From assembly GCF_020497125.1 (NCBI RefSeq), contig NC_059073.1, positions 11,491,225 through 11,555,224 of the forward strand: 64,000 bases of DNA, written 5' to 3'. Both the position numbers and the translations under genes were made by a program. Positions 34,320 through 43,259 of this stretch are shown piece after piece. The notes beneath the pieces were generated by a model, which was not told where the DNA came from, searched no databases, and saw only the letters and a program-made list of their open reading frames with translations. Positions within the stretch are counted from its first letter, which is position 1; each line of letters begins with the position of its first letter. The DNA comes from Mauremys mutica. Its lineage: Eukaryota > Chordata > Testudines > Geoemydidae.

Positions 34320-34688
34320 GCCCGTATGGCCCCACAGTATGCCAACATTTTTATGGCTGACTTAGAACAACGCTTCCTCAGCTCTCTTCCCCTAATGCTC
34401 CTCCTCTACTTGTGCTACACTGATAACATCTTCATCATCTGGACCCATGGGAAGGAGGCCCTTGAGGAATTCCACCAGGATTTCAACAATTTCCACCCCA
34501 CCATCAACCTCAGCCTGGACCAGTCCACACAAGAGATCCACTTCCTAGACACTGACGTGCTAATAAGCAATGGTCACATAAACACCACCCTATACCGGAA
34601 ACCCACTGACCGCTATACTTACCTACATGCTTCCAGCTTCCATCCAGGACACACCCCACGATCCAATGTCTACAACCAAGCTCTATAA
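34320..34688 (+). pseudogene. Penelope-like RT, C-terminal part
   Basis: The frame carries MAPQYANIFMADLEQRF, then CYTDNIFIIW, then FLDTDVLISNGHINTTLYRK and PTDRYTYLHASSFHPGHT, in the order of Penelope reverse transcriptase. The catalytic motif normally has two adjacent aspartates (Y-x-D-D); here it reads Y-T-D-N, so the second aspartate is lost. The frame is open from 34257, but homology begins near 34320, indicating 5' truncation. A TAA at 34686-34688 separates it from the endonuclease part, which continues in the same frame. Confidence 0.85.
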
Positions 34689-35408
34689 TACAACCACATT
34701 TGCTCCAATCCCTCAGACAGAGACAAACACCTACAGGATTTCTATCAAGCATTCTTAAAACTACAATACCCACCTGCTGAAGAGAAAAAACAGATTGACA
34801 GAGCCAGAAGGGTACCCAGAAATCACCTACTACTACAAGACAGGCCCGACAAAGAAAGTAACAGAACGCCACTAGCCGTCACCTACACCCCCCAACTAAA
34901 ACCTCTCCAGCGCATCAAGGATCTACAACCTATTCTGAAGGATGATCCCTCACTCTCACAGACCTTGGGAGACAGGCCAGTCCTCACTTACAGACAGCCC
35001 CCCAGTCTGAAGCAAATACTCACCAGCAACTATACACCACACAACAAAAATACTAACCCAGGAACCAAACTCTGCAACAAACCCCGGTGCCAACTCTGTC
35101 CGCATATCTATTCAAGAAACATAATCACAGGACCTAACCACATCAGCCACACCATCAGGGGTTCGTTCACCTGCACATCTACCAATGTGATATATGCCAT
35201 CATGTGCCAGCAATGCCCCTCTGCCATGTACATTGGCCAAACCAGACAGTCTCTATGCAACAGAATAAATGGACACAAATCTGACATCAGGAATTATAAC
35301 TTTCAAAAACCAGTTGGAGAACACTTCAATCTTCCTGGTCACTCAATAACAGGCTTAAAAGTGGCAATTCTTCAACAAAAAAACTTCAAAAACAGACCCC
35401 AACAATAA
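34689..35408 (+). pseudogene. Penelope-like linker and GIY-YIG endonuclease
   Basis: Same frame as the RT part, beyond one in-frame stop. Numbered from 34965, the linker has a Cys-rich motif (C37, C42, C45). The endonuclease then shows Y77 in VIYAIMC, the YIG core at residues 89-91, R100, H104 and E119 in a GEHF context. These are the residues expected of a GIY-YIG nuclease, which in Penelope-like elements nicks the target for priming. The frame ends at 35408 after 'NRPQQ'. The catalytic residues look intact here, unlike in the RT. Confidence 0.85.
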
Positions 35409-35607
35409 ACTGCAGAACTGGAATTAATTTGCAAACTGGACACCATCAAATTAGGCCTGAATAAAGACTGGGAGTGGATGGGTCACTACAAAAATTAAAA
35501 ACTAATTTCCCCCAGCTAATTTCCCCCTACTGTTACTCACACCTTTTTGTCAACTGTTTGAAATGGGCCACCCTCATTACCACTACAAAAGTGATTTTTC
35601 CTTCCTT

Positions 35608-36118
35608 GGTCCCGTGGATTCGGCGTACCCTCCACCACATTGCCACCAAATCCGCGGGACCGGTGGACCTGCTGCAGGCGAGCCGCCGAAGGCTGCCTGA
35701 CTGCCGCCCTCGCAGGGACCGGCAGGGCACCCTCTGCGGCTTGCTGCCCCAGGGACGTGCTTGGAGTGCTGGTGCCTGGAGCCGACGCTGACTAGAACTT
35801 ACATTTTGCTCACAGCTAACTACTTCCTTCCAACAAATGCATGTCAACGTGCTTTACATATCAGCATTATGGCAGCCGATGTCAACCAAATTGGTTTGTT
35901 TGTTTGTTTGTTTATTTTTTAATTTTCAGAAAGAATTGAAGGAATACAGTGATGTAAAATGCAAGTACAAAAAAACCCTTTACATTTTAAATATTAATAT
36001 TCTGTGTCAGGAAAATCTCAGGGACCAGCAAGGAGGCTGCCCCGGACTGGCACCATCCAGACCGGTTGTTGAGAAACACTGGTCTGAATCCTAGACCTGG
36101 TCTACACTGGTGGAGGGA
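35608..36118 (+). repeat. Inverted duplication, left arm (511 bp)
   Basis: Reverse complement of 37101-37611 with no indels and seven substitutions that I counted by eye (about 98.6% identity). The arm contains the left end of a hAT transposon, its 8-bp target duplicate, the start of the minisatellite MITE inserted in that hAT, and 25 bp of an adjacent Harbinger MITE. Confidence 0.95.
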
Positions 36119-36400
36119 GGGTTCGATCTAAGATACGTTGACTTCAGCTACGCTATTCTCATAGCTGAAGTTGCGTATCTTAGATCGACTTAGAATTACT
36201 TACTTCGCATCCTCACAGTGCGGGATCAACGGCCGCGGCGCCCCCGTTGATTTTGCTTCTGCCTCTCGACAAGCTGGAGTTCAGCAGTCAATGGGAGAGT
36301 GATCGGGGATCGATTTATCGCGTCTACACTACATGCGATAAATCGATCCCCGATAGATCGATCACTACCCGCCGTGCCGTTGGGTAGTGTAGACGTACCC
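36094..36400. mobile_element. Harbinger-like MITE
   Basis: The ends are GACCTGGTCTACACTGG and AGTGTAGACGTACCC, flanked by cta at 36091-36093 and 36401-36403. Internal hairpins: a perfect 20-bp stem (36302-36321 with 36335-36354), and a longer one around 'cagctacgctattctcatag' with flanking 'gatctaagatac'. Same family as 13236-13531 and 51020-51315. Confidence 0.85.
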
Positions 36401-36403
36401 CTA

Positions 36404-36520
36404 CAATCCTGGGCTGGAAGGGAGAGCTTGAGAGGTCATCTAGTTCAGCCCCCTGCACTGAGGCAGGACCTAGTATACCCAGATTGTCCCTGACACGTGT
36501 CTGAATCCCCCCTCCGAAGC
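36404..36520 (-). mobile_element. CR1-type 3' end fragment
   Basis: 'ctgggctggaagggagagct' and 'gaggtcatctagttcagccc' are the reverse complement of a CR1 3' end subfamily. The region past 36500 to 36657 is unassigned. Confidence 0.6.
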
Positions 36521-36657
36521 GTCAGAGTCCGAGCTCCAGCCCAAACTGCAACTTCAAGGTGCTGTCTATACAGCTATTTTTAGAGCAGTAGTGTGAGCCC
36601 CACTAGCCTGAGTCTATCGCCCTGGGCTGGGAGACTTGCTCCAAAATGCTGTGCAGA

Positions 36658-36738
36658 CATAGGCGCCGACTTCTGCTCGAGCTGGAGGATGCTTGACCCC
36701 CCCCCGCTCTGCCCCTGGCCCTACCCCGACTCCACCCC
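36658..36738. mobile_element. hAT MITE fragment (CATAGGCGCCGAC family)
   Basis: The left end CATAGGCGCCGACTTCTGC and the C-rich part match the MITE at 58612-59023, but only about 80 bp remain before the Penelope 3' UTR resumes. Confidence 0.7.
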
Positions 36739-36873
36739 TGGTAAGGCAACTTTCATCTTTTCATGTACTGTGTATATATACACCTGCTACTGTATTTTCC
36801 ACTCCATGCATCTGATCAAGTGGGTTATGCCCAAATAAATTTGTTACTCTCTAAGATGCCACAAGGACTCCTC

Positions 36874-37100
36874 ATCATTAGAAATAATTCTAGAAGGGAA
36901 GAAGAAACTGCAGTTGCTTTGCCATAAACACAGACAAAACTTCACCTGATCATAATTCCTCTCTGCTTGTTATTTCACTAATGTTTTCAGTCTGGAGGCC
37001 AGGCAAGTGAAATTCACACACACGCATCAAGCTAGAGTTAACTTTCTAACAAGAAATAATGCCTGATTCGTTCACTTTTGTTCTCTTTGACTAATCAGTT
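36874..37100. other. Unassigned spacer
   Basis: Apparently unique sequence between the Penelope 3' end and the right inverted arm; no signal seen. Confidence 0.4.
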
Positions 37101-37611
37101 TCCCTTCACCAGTGTAGACCAGGCCTAGGATTCAGACCAGTGTTTCTCAACAACCGGTCTGGATGGTGCCGGTCCGGGGCAGCCTCCTTGCTGGTCCCTG
37201 AGATTTTCCTGACACAGAATATTAATATTTAAAATGTAAAGGGTTTTTTTGTACTTGCATTTTACATCACTGTATTCCTTCAATTCTTTCTGAAAATTAA
37301 AAAATAAACAAACAAACAAACAAACCAATTTGGTTGACATCGGCTGCCATAATGCTGATATGTAAAGCACATTGACATGCATTTGTTGGAAGGAAGTAGT
37401 TAGCTGTGAGCAAAATGTAAGTTCTAGTCAGTGTCGGCTCCAGGCACCAGCACTCCAAGCACGTCCCTGGGGCAGCAAGCCGCAGAGGGTGCCCTGCCGG
37501 TCCCTGCGAGGGCGGCAGTCAGGCAGCCTTCGGCGGCTCACCTGCAGCAGGTCCACCGGTCCCGCAGATTTGGTGGCAATGTGGTGGAGGGTACGCCGAA
37601 TCCACGGGACC
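37101..37611 (-). repeat. Inverted duplication, right arm (511 bp)
   Basis: Partner of 35608-36118. It keeps 25 bp of the Harbinger MITE end and the whole hAT left end, and passes into the minisatellite of the MITE at 37429. Confidence 0.95.
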
Positions 37612-37884
37612 GGGGACCTCCCGCAGGCAAGCCACCGAATCCACAGGACCGGGTACCTCCCGCAGGCAAGCCGCCGAATCCACAGGACCAGGGACCTCCC
37701 GCAGGCAAGCCACCGAATCCACAGGACTGGGGACCTCCCGCAGGCAAGCCACCGAATCCACAGGACTGGGGACCTCCCGCAGGCAAGCCGCCGAATCCAC
37801 AGGACCAGGGACCTCCCGCAGGCAAGCCGCCAAAGGCTGCCTGACTGCCATGCTTGGGGCAGCAAAAAAGCTAGAGCGCCCCTG
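37429..37884. mobile_element. GC-rich MITE with minisatellite, nested in hAT
   Basis: It starts CAGTGTCGGCTCCAGG and ends CTAGAGCGCCCCTG. It is flanked by gttctagt (37421-37428) and gttctaat (37885-37892), matching at 7 of 8. The interior minisatellite is described separately. Related to 9568-9823 and 54842-55230. Confidence 0.88.
37598..37831. repeat. 39-bp minisatellite, six units
   Basis: Six exact-length 39-bp units begin 'gaatccac.ggac' and continue 'cctcccgcaggcaagcc'. Units differ at only a few positions (caggaccg/caggactg/caggacca, ccacc/ccgcc). Thirty-nine is divisible by three, so frames stay open on both strands with 13-residue periods (for example 37372-37983), but this is not coding evidence. 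Confidence 0.95.
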
Positions 37885-38296
37885 GTTCTAATAAAACTTT
37901 TACTTAACCAGACACCGTCATTGTCAAAGCAGTTACCTCTGGATCGATTTTTCAGAACTAACAAAGGTTCAGAAAAAACATAGCAGAGATGCAAGCGACT
38001 CCGCATGTGATAAGGGTTAGAAAAGAAAAGGAAACATTCATCCTTCAATGGAAAATACGGTCCAGCTTACGTTTAGTATGGTTTTGTTGCAAGTGAAAAT
38101 GTAGAATGCCCGAAACCTCTCTGTGTTGTGTGTGGTACAATTCTGAGCAATGATGCTATAAAACCTTCAAAAATGATTTGACACCTTGAAAGAAAACAGA
38201 GTTTAAAAGAAAAGCCAGTAGAATTCTTCCAATGGAAGCAAGATGAAGTGAAGGGGCAAAAGAAACTGCTGCCATAACATCAAATGAAGGTACAGT

Positions 38297-38662
38297 ATGT
38301 TAAAAGCATCATATTTGCTGTCCCTACACACAACTAAATGCAAATTCCCATTTACAGTCGGTGAAGATCTATTCATACCTTCAGTAATAGATGCCTGTCG
38401 CAAAACCTTGGGTTATGCAACTGCCAAAAAAGTGAGTTGCATTCCAGTGTCAAATGATACTGTCTCCTGTCTAATCAATATTGCAGAAGATATCGAAGCT
38501 CAGCTGATAGAAAGGGAGAGAGCATCAAGCTGGGTTGCAATTCAGTTGCATGAGTCATCGGACATTTCTAACGCAGCGCTTGTTATTGTTTATGTGCGCT
38601 ATGCCCATGAGGGTTTCACAAAGATCTGCTCTGCTGTGAAGAACTGCCACAAAACACAATAG
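38297..38662 (+). pseudogene. hAT transposase, N-terminal/central part
   Basis: The frame encodes a segment starting before 'ASYLLSLHTTKCKFPFTVGE', with DLFIPSVIDACRKTLG, then VSNDTVSCLINIAEDIEAQL and SSWVAIQLHESSDISNAALV. This is the region before the first catalytic aspartate in hAT transposases of the kind domesticated in vertebrates as ZBED5/SCAND3/ZMYM-type proteins. The upstream part (about 37985-38290) keeps a BED-finger-like Cys pattern but is frameshifted. The frame stops just before the 1.06-kb insertion. Other transposase pieces lie at 39745-40777 and 45379-45430. Confidence 0.8.
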
Positions 38663-38880
38663 GGGATGTGTAAACGTGTGTGTCTGGGGCTCAACCCTCC
38701 CCGGGGAGGAGGGGAGCCACACCGGCCTGCTGCTCTTAGTCGCATCCTGTCCCGACTCTTCAAAGCTGAGCAACAGTGCACACAGTCACTTAGGGGCTCG
38801 GGCCTTCTGCGGCAAGGCTGAGCAACAAGCAGTTAGTATAGAGGCCCAGGCCCTGGATCAGGGCGGGGCAACAACAGTCA

Positions 38881-39043
38881 GAGCTCAGGCCCTCTGGAGC
38901 AGGGGCTGAGTAACAATACAGCAGTCTAGGGAGCTCAGGCCCTCTGGAGCAGGGGCTGAGTAACAATACAGCAGTCTAGGGAGCTCAGGCCCTCTGGTGC
39001 AGGGGCTGAGTAACAATACAGCAGTCTAGGGAGCTCAGGCCCA
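38881..39043. repeat. 50-bp tandem repeat, 3.3 units
   Basis: Three units (38881-38930, 38931-38980, 38981-39030) plus 13 bp. Units 1 and 2 are identical and unit 3 differs at one base (ggagc/ggtgc). More degenerate relatives lie upstream at about 38788-38880. Confidence 0.95.
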
Positions 39044-39175
39044 GACCCTTAGGCCTGAGCGCTGGGGTGAGGGGGAAGGCTGCCACCCGTGAGTGGGGTG
39101 GCAGGGGGGACGCAGGCCCACCCACTCCACTGCGTCCCGGCCCGGGGCCCTAGCAGCGGCTACCACCGCTGACGG

Positions 39176-39620
39176 TCAGTGGGGATCCTGGCCGCAACAC
39201 ACTGACATGGGCACTGGTTGATCTGCAGCCTGACTGGGATCGGCTGCCCCCGGGCCACTTCCAATTTCCCCCTCTGGGCCTACGTGGTCTGTGGCGTCCG
39301 CTCCCGGGAAGTCCAACAGCATGGGCTCCTCGCAGCCCGGGCTGGGGGGTAGATCCGGCAGTTCCTCTGGGAAGTCCGGCCAGGTTTGCTCCGGGGGCTC
39401 CTCGGGGTAACAGCAAGGGAGAGGGGGAGTCTCCAGCGGCTCCTCCTCGTAGCTGGCACGGGGAAGCTCTGGCGGGTCCTCCCAGTAGCGGGCGAGGGGA
39501 AGCTCCGGCCAGTCAGGGCAACTGCCCTGGGCTCCAGCGGCTTCCCAGTCCCGAGCCCTCTCTGGCAGGTCTGCTCCCGACGGTGGCTGGGCTCCTACTG
39601 AGCTCCGCCGGCCGGCTTTT
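39176..39620 (-). other. Open acidic Pro/Glu-rich frame (minus)
   Basis: One minus-strand frame stays open for about 148 codons and ends at a TGA (complement of 39176-39178). Its translation is acidic and proline-rich, with repeated 'WEDPPELPRASYEEEPLE'-like segments and 'PEEPPEQTWPDFPEEL'. No start codon lies near its beginning; the first ATG is the complement of 39320-39322. GC-rich sequence keeps frames open by chance, but the repeated W-x-x-x-P-E-L-P pattern is noteworthy. No family is recognised. Confidence 0.4.
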
Positions 39621-39744
39621 GTACTTCCGGGTCACCGCCTGACCCTCTGAGGGGCGGGCTCACTGCTCTGTAGCCCCGCCCACTCCGGTGTCCGGGGCTC
39701 AACCCTCCCCAGGGAGGAGGGGAGCCACACCGGCCTGCTACAGG

Positions 39745-40777
39745 CTGAAATCTTCTGGGTCCTAAATGAGTAAGTGACAGGACATGGACTTCAGTGGGAC
39801 CGCTGCGTTGGAATTTGCACTCTCGGAGCGACTGTAATGACAGACAGACATTCAGGTGTAGTGGTGAGAGTGATGGAAATTGCACCGACAGCTCAAGCAA
39901 CACACTGCTTTATTCATCGAGAGCTCTTGGCAGTCTCTGGAGCTTAATGATGTCCTCGGTATAGTTGTTAAAATAGTGAATTTTGTGAAAACAAATGGAC
40001 TCAATTCTCACACCTTTGCTACAACCTGTGAAGAAAATGGGATCCAAACACCGTCACTTATTCTTACACGCTGAAGTGCTGTGGTTATCCTGTGGCAAAG
40101 TATTAAACTGAGTGTATGAACTGCAACATGAACTTGAAGCCTTTCGGTCTCAAAAGAAGTCTCCTCTGGCAGCATACTTCCAGGATTTACAATGGCTTGC
40201 CAAGCCTGCATATCTGGCAGATATATTTGATTACTTCAATCAGCGCAATCTCTCTATGCAGAGAAATATGTTGAGTGTCTTTGCAAAAAAAGCTCCAAGT
40301 CTGGAAAGTGAGTGATTGTTATAACATGTTCCTATCTTTCATGTTTCTTGCTATTGATGACAGTAAAGACATGGTCTGCCTCTCCTATGTGAAATAATTG
40401 CATCCCATCTAAAATTACCTCTCCAAAATTTTGAGGAGTATTTCCCATAAGATTCTTATCCACAGAAAGGAAATCAATGGGTTCATGATCCATTCTTCTC
40501 TCTAGAAACTGAGACCTCTGTCACCAGCATTGAAGGACAAGTTGCTGGAACTGTCAAGTGATGAGGGTCTGAAGTTATAGTTTCGTGAACTGACTCCACC
40601 TGTTTTCTGGATCAAAGTCAGAAGTGAATACCCACAACTCAGTGAACTTACTGTCAAAACTTTGCTTCTGTTCCATTCCACAAACCTCTGCGAAATTGGA
40701 TTTTCAGCGGTGACTGCAATGAAAACAAAATACCACAACTGGCTGAGCACTGGAAAGATGCTCCGAGTGCCCTTGTC
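39745..40777 (+). pseudogene. hAT transposase, catalytic and C-terminal part
   Basis: Scattered frames keep the order of the family. About 39818-39935 holds a 'CTDGA..MTGRHSG'-like block and a 'THCFIHREL' block. 39940-40075 encodes LNDVLGIVVKIVNFVKTNGL. 40110-40315 encodes YELQHELEAFRSQKKSPLAA and YLADIFDYFNQRNLSMQ. 40500-40777 holds the hAT C-terminal dimerisation region in pieces ('FSAVTAMKTKYHNWLS'). Several stops and shifts are visible. The Gypsy element cuts the gene at 40777, and reading resumes at 45379 ('HPRIERLVSTRQA'-like). Confidence 0.78.
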
Positions 40778-40968
40778 TGTTATATCCTTGGGGCAGCCGG
40801 TGTAGGAAGCAATCACTTGAGGCCAGAGAGCAGGCAGCTAACCAAAACCTCCATTTTATTTACATATATACAGAGAGCTCCTCAGCCAGTTGAAACCGGT
40901 TGAGCTAACCCATAATAATCTAACTCAGTTGCCATAGCAAAAAAACCATGACAACCAAATACACAACA
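40778..40968 (-). repeat. Gypsy 3' LTR
   Basis: 191 bp, TG...CA. It differs from the other LTR at two positions: 'ccagttg' against 'ccggttg', and 'gcaaaaaaacc' against 'gcaacaaaacc'. Confidence 0.97.
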
Positions 40969-40970
40969 TA

Positions 40971-40983
40971 TTCCTCCCCCCCT
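40971..40983 (-). promoter_or_regulatory. Gypsy polypurine tract
   Basis: On the minus strand a GGGGGGGGAGGAA run lies two bases upstream of the 3' LTR, the usual place for plus-strand priming of reverse transcription. Confidence 0.85.
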
Positions 40984-41099
40984 AATAAGAACATCCCCTA
41001 AATAAAACACACACTAGACTAGAGAAGGAGGGTAGACTGCCTCCATTCCCGGCTAAACCCTGGGGATTATTTTGCCCCATAACCGTGGGTTCGCCCTAG

Positions 41100-41407
41100 C
41101 TAAAGATCCAGCCGATGAGGAGGCCTTCTGTCTCTAGGTGGATTACGGCGAACTACTGGTGTTATTGCACTCGAAAGCACTAGGGGCTCAGGGTCCGCAG
41201 CACGAACAGGTGAGGAGGTGGTATCAGCTCGTGCTGGGCAAAGGGGTATCTCAGCCGCCGGCAGTAATGGAGGAGAACAGTCAGAAACAGGTGACTCGTG
41301 ATTCGATCCCTCACCAGAAGAGGTGAAGTCAGACCCCTCAACTGCAGATGGGTCCTGAGGACTGGCATGACCTGGCAACAGCTGATCTACATGTCGCCGC
41401 CAGGTAA
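41100..41407 (-). pseudogene. pol: Gypsy integrase C-terminal tail
   Basis: A third minus-strand frame carries TWRRHVDQLLPG, a Ser/Pro-rich stretch, and ends VRRNPPRDRRPPHRLDL, the C-terminus expected of mag-like polyproteins. A single extra T in a TTT run near 41407 explains the change of frame from the integrase segment. The stop is at about 41100. Confidence 0.85.
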
Positions 41408-43259
41408 AGATTCTCTGCAGTCTGGACTGTGTAAGAAACAGGTCCTGTTTGAGTGATGACTGTGGCCGGAACCCATTTAGCTCTGGAAGTATAATTCCGA
41501 GCCAAAACTGGCTGTCCCGGGCTAAAGGTTCGGTCTTTTGCTCTGGGTGCCCGTCTGATGACTTGATATTGCTGCTGATGTTGCACAATTTGTCGGGGTT
41601 CAGAAGGTTTCAGCAGATCAAAGCAAGTGCGCAGCTGTCGTCCCATCATTAGAAAGGCCGGAGATGCGTGGGTCGTAGCATGAGGTGTGTTTCTGTAGGA
41701 AAGTAAAAAGGTATCCAGACGCTTTTGAATGGAGTGTTGTCCCCTTGCTGATTTCAAAGCGTTTTTCATTGTCTGCACAAATCTTTCAGCTAATCCGTTG
41801 GTGGACGGATGATATGGTGCTGACGTGATGTGGTGTATCCCATTTGCTTTCATAAAATTTTGAAACTCCTGAGAAACGAACTGCGGTCCGTTGTCGCTCA
41901 CAAGTTGTTCTGGCAGACCAAAACGACTAAAGAGTCCTCGTAGTTTTTGGATAGTACTCTCTGCAGAAGTGGACTGCATTATAGAGACTTCTGGCCATTT
42001 AGAATGGGCATCTATTGCCACCAAGAACATGCTCCCTTCAAGGGGGCCAGCAAAGTCAACGTGAATACGTTGCCACGGGTTTTCAGGCCAGTCCCATGGG
42101 TGTAGGGGTGCCCACTGGGGTGCATTCCTCACACCCTGACATGACATACAAGCTTTTGCCTTCTCTTCAATAGCGCTGTCCAGTCCAGGCCACCAAAAAT
42201 AGCTTCGTGCAATTTCCTTCATGCGCACTATTCCACAGTGACCGGAATGTAGCTGTTCTAACATCTGTGATCTCAGCGGTGGTGGAATAATGACACGTCT
42301 CCCCCACAACAAACAACCAGATTGGACCGATAACTCCGTCCGCTTGGACATGTAGGGAACAAGGTCGGATGAGACCGGAGAGGTTTGTCGAGATGTTCCA
42401 TGCATCACCAGGTCCATAACGTGGGACAATACTGGGTCAACGCGAGTTGCCTTCTTTATCTGAGTAGCAGTGATGGGTGTATTCTCTACCTGTTCAAAGT
42501 AGAAGATTTCCTTGTGGGCACTATCTTGGTGTTTGACCGGCAAAGGCAACCTTGAGAGGCCATCTGCATTGCCGTGTAGAGTGGATTTCCAATATTTGAT
42601 TTCATATGTGTGTGCTGAAAGTAACAATGCCCAACGTTGCATACGACTAGCAGCTAATGGGGGAATGCCTGTGTAAGGTCCAAAACTTGATGTCAGAGGT
42701 CGATGGACTGTGAGAAGAGTAAATTTTCGCCCAAACAGGTACTGATGAAACTTCCGAATTCCAAAAACAATTCCTAATGCCTCACGTTCGATTTGGGCGT
42801 AGTTAGTTTCTGCTTTGCTTAGAGTGCGTGAAGCAAAAGCAATAGGTCTCTCTTCTCCTGAAGGCATAATATGTGACACGACTGCTCCCACTCCATAAGG
42901 GGAGGCATCGCAGGCCAATTGCAGTGGTAAGGATGGATCAAAGTGCGTTAGAACTTCAGAATTTAGCAATGCATCCTTAGCTTTGTTAAACGCAACATCA
43001 CAGGCTTCAGTCCACTTCCAGGCCTTGTTCTGCCCAAGGAGCTCATGAAGTGGTTTTAGCAGTGTGGCTAACTGTGAGATGAACTTTCCATAATAGTTCA
43101 GGAGTCCTAGAAACGAGCGCAGCTGGCTTACATTTCGAGGTGGGGGAGCCTCCACAATAGCTTTAACTTTTGCAGGGGCCTTATGAAGACCTGCAGAATC
43201 AATGATGTGTCCCAAATATTCAACAGAGGGCTTGAAGAATTCACACTTGTCTTTGCGAA
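41408..43259 (-). pseudogene. pol: Gypsy RNase H and integrase
   Basis: Second pol frame, numbered from 43215. RNase H shows CDASPYGVGAVV (D103), IEREALG (E145) and ADGLSR (D218), but the third acidic position reads LLTVHRPL, with V170 where the family has aspartate. Integrase has an H-x2-H/C-x2-C zinc motif (HSGH near 323, CMSC near 356), then D387 in HVDFAGPLE, D441 in LVSDNGPQFVS and E477 in NGLAERFVQ: 35 residues lie between the second D and the E, the D-D(35)-E pattern. The frame goes off-register near 41407. Confidence 0.93.

Larger units (their letters stand above)
34320..36873 (+). mobile_element. Penelope-like element (Neptune-type), 5'-truncated, split
   Basis: RT and GIY-YIG coding remnants occupy 34320-35408. 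The 3' UTR runs to 35607 ('gatttttccttccttggt') and resumes at about 36740 ('ggtaaggcaactttcatc'), ending near 36873 ('aagatgccacaaggactcctc'). Between 35608 and about 36739 lie one arm of an inverted duplication, a Harbinger MITE, a CR1 fragment and a hAT MITE fragment. The copy lacks the N-terminal part of RT. Confidence 0.85.
38681..39742 (-). mobile_element. Unclassified element with 51-bp terminal direct repeats
   Basis: The hAT sequence is interrupted by 1,062 bp. Its ends are near-identical direct repeats (38681-38731 and 39689-39739, 49 of 51 matching), each holding the palindrome cctccccggggagg in one copy. The outer bases are TG...CA. Inside are a 50-bp tandem repeat and a long GC-rich open frame on the minus strand. 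This could be a TRIM-like or internally deleted LTR element. No obvious TSD, PBS or polypurine tract was found. Confidence 0.65.

Noticed and set aside
37598..37831. Regular repeats suggestive of a CRISPR array
   Set aside because: Direct tandem units without unique spacers, in eukaryotic TE sequence.
37372..38048. Long open frames (203 and 206 codons) on both strands with 13-residue repeats
   Set aside because: They run through a 39-bp minisatellite in a MITE; open on both strands because the period is a multiple of three.
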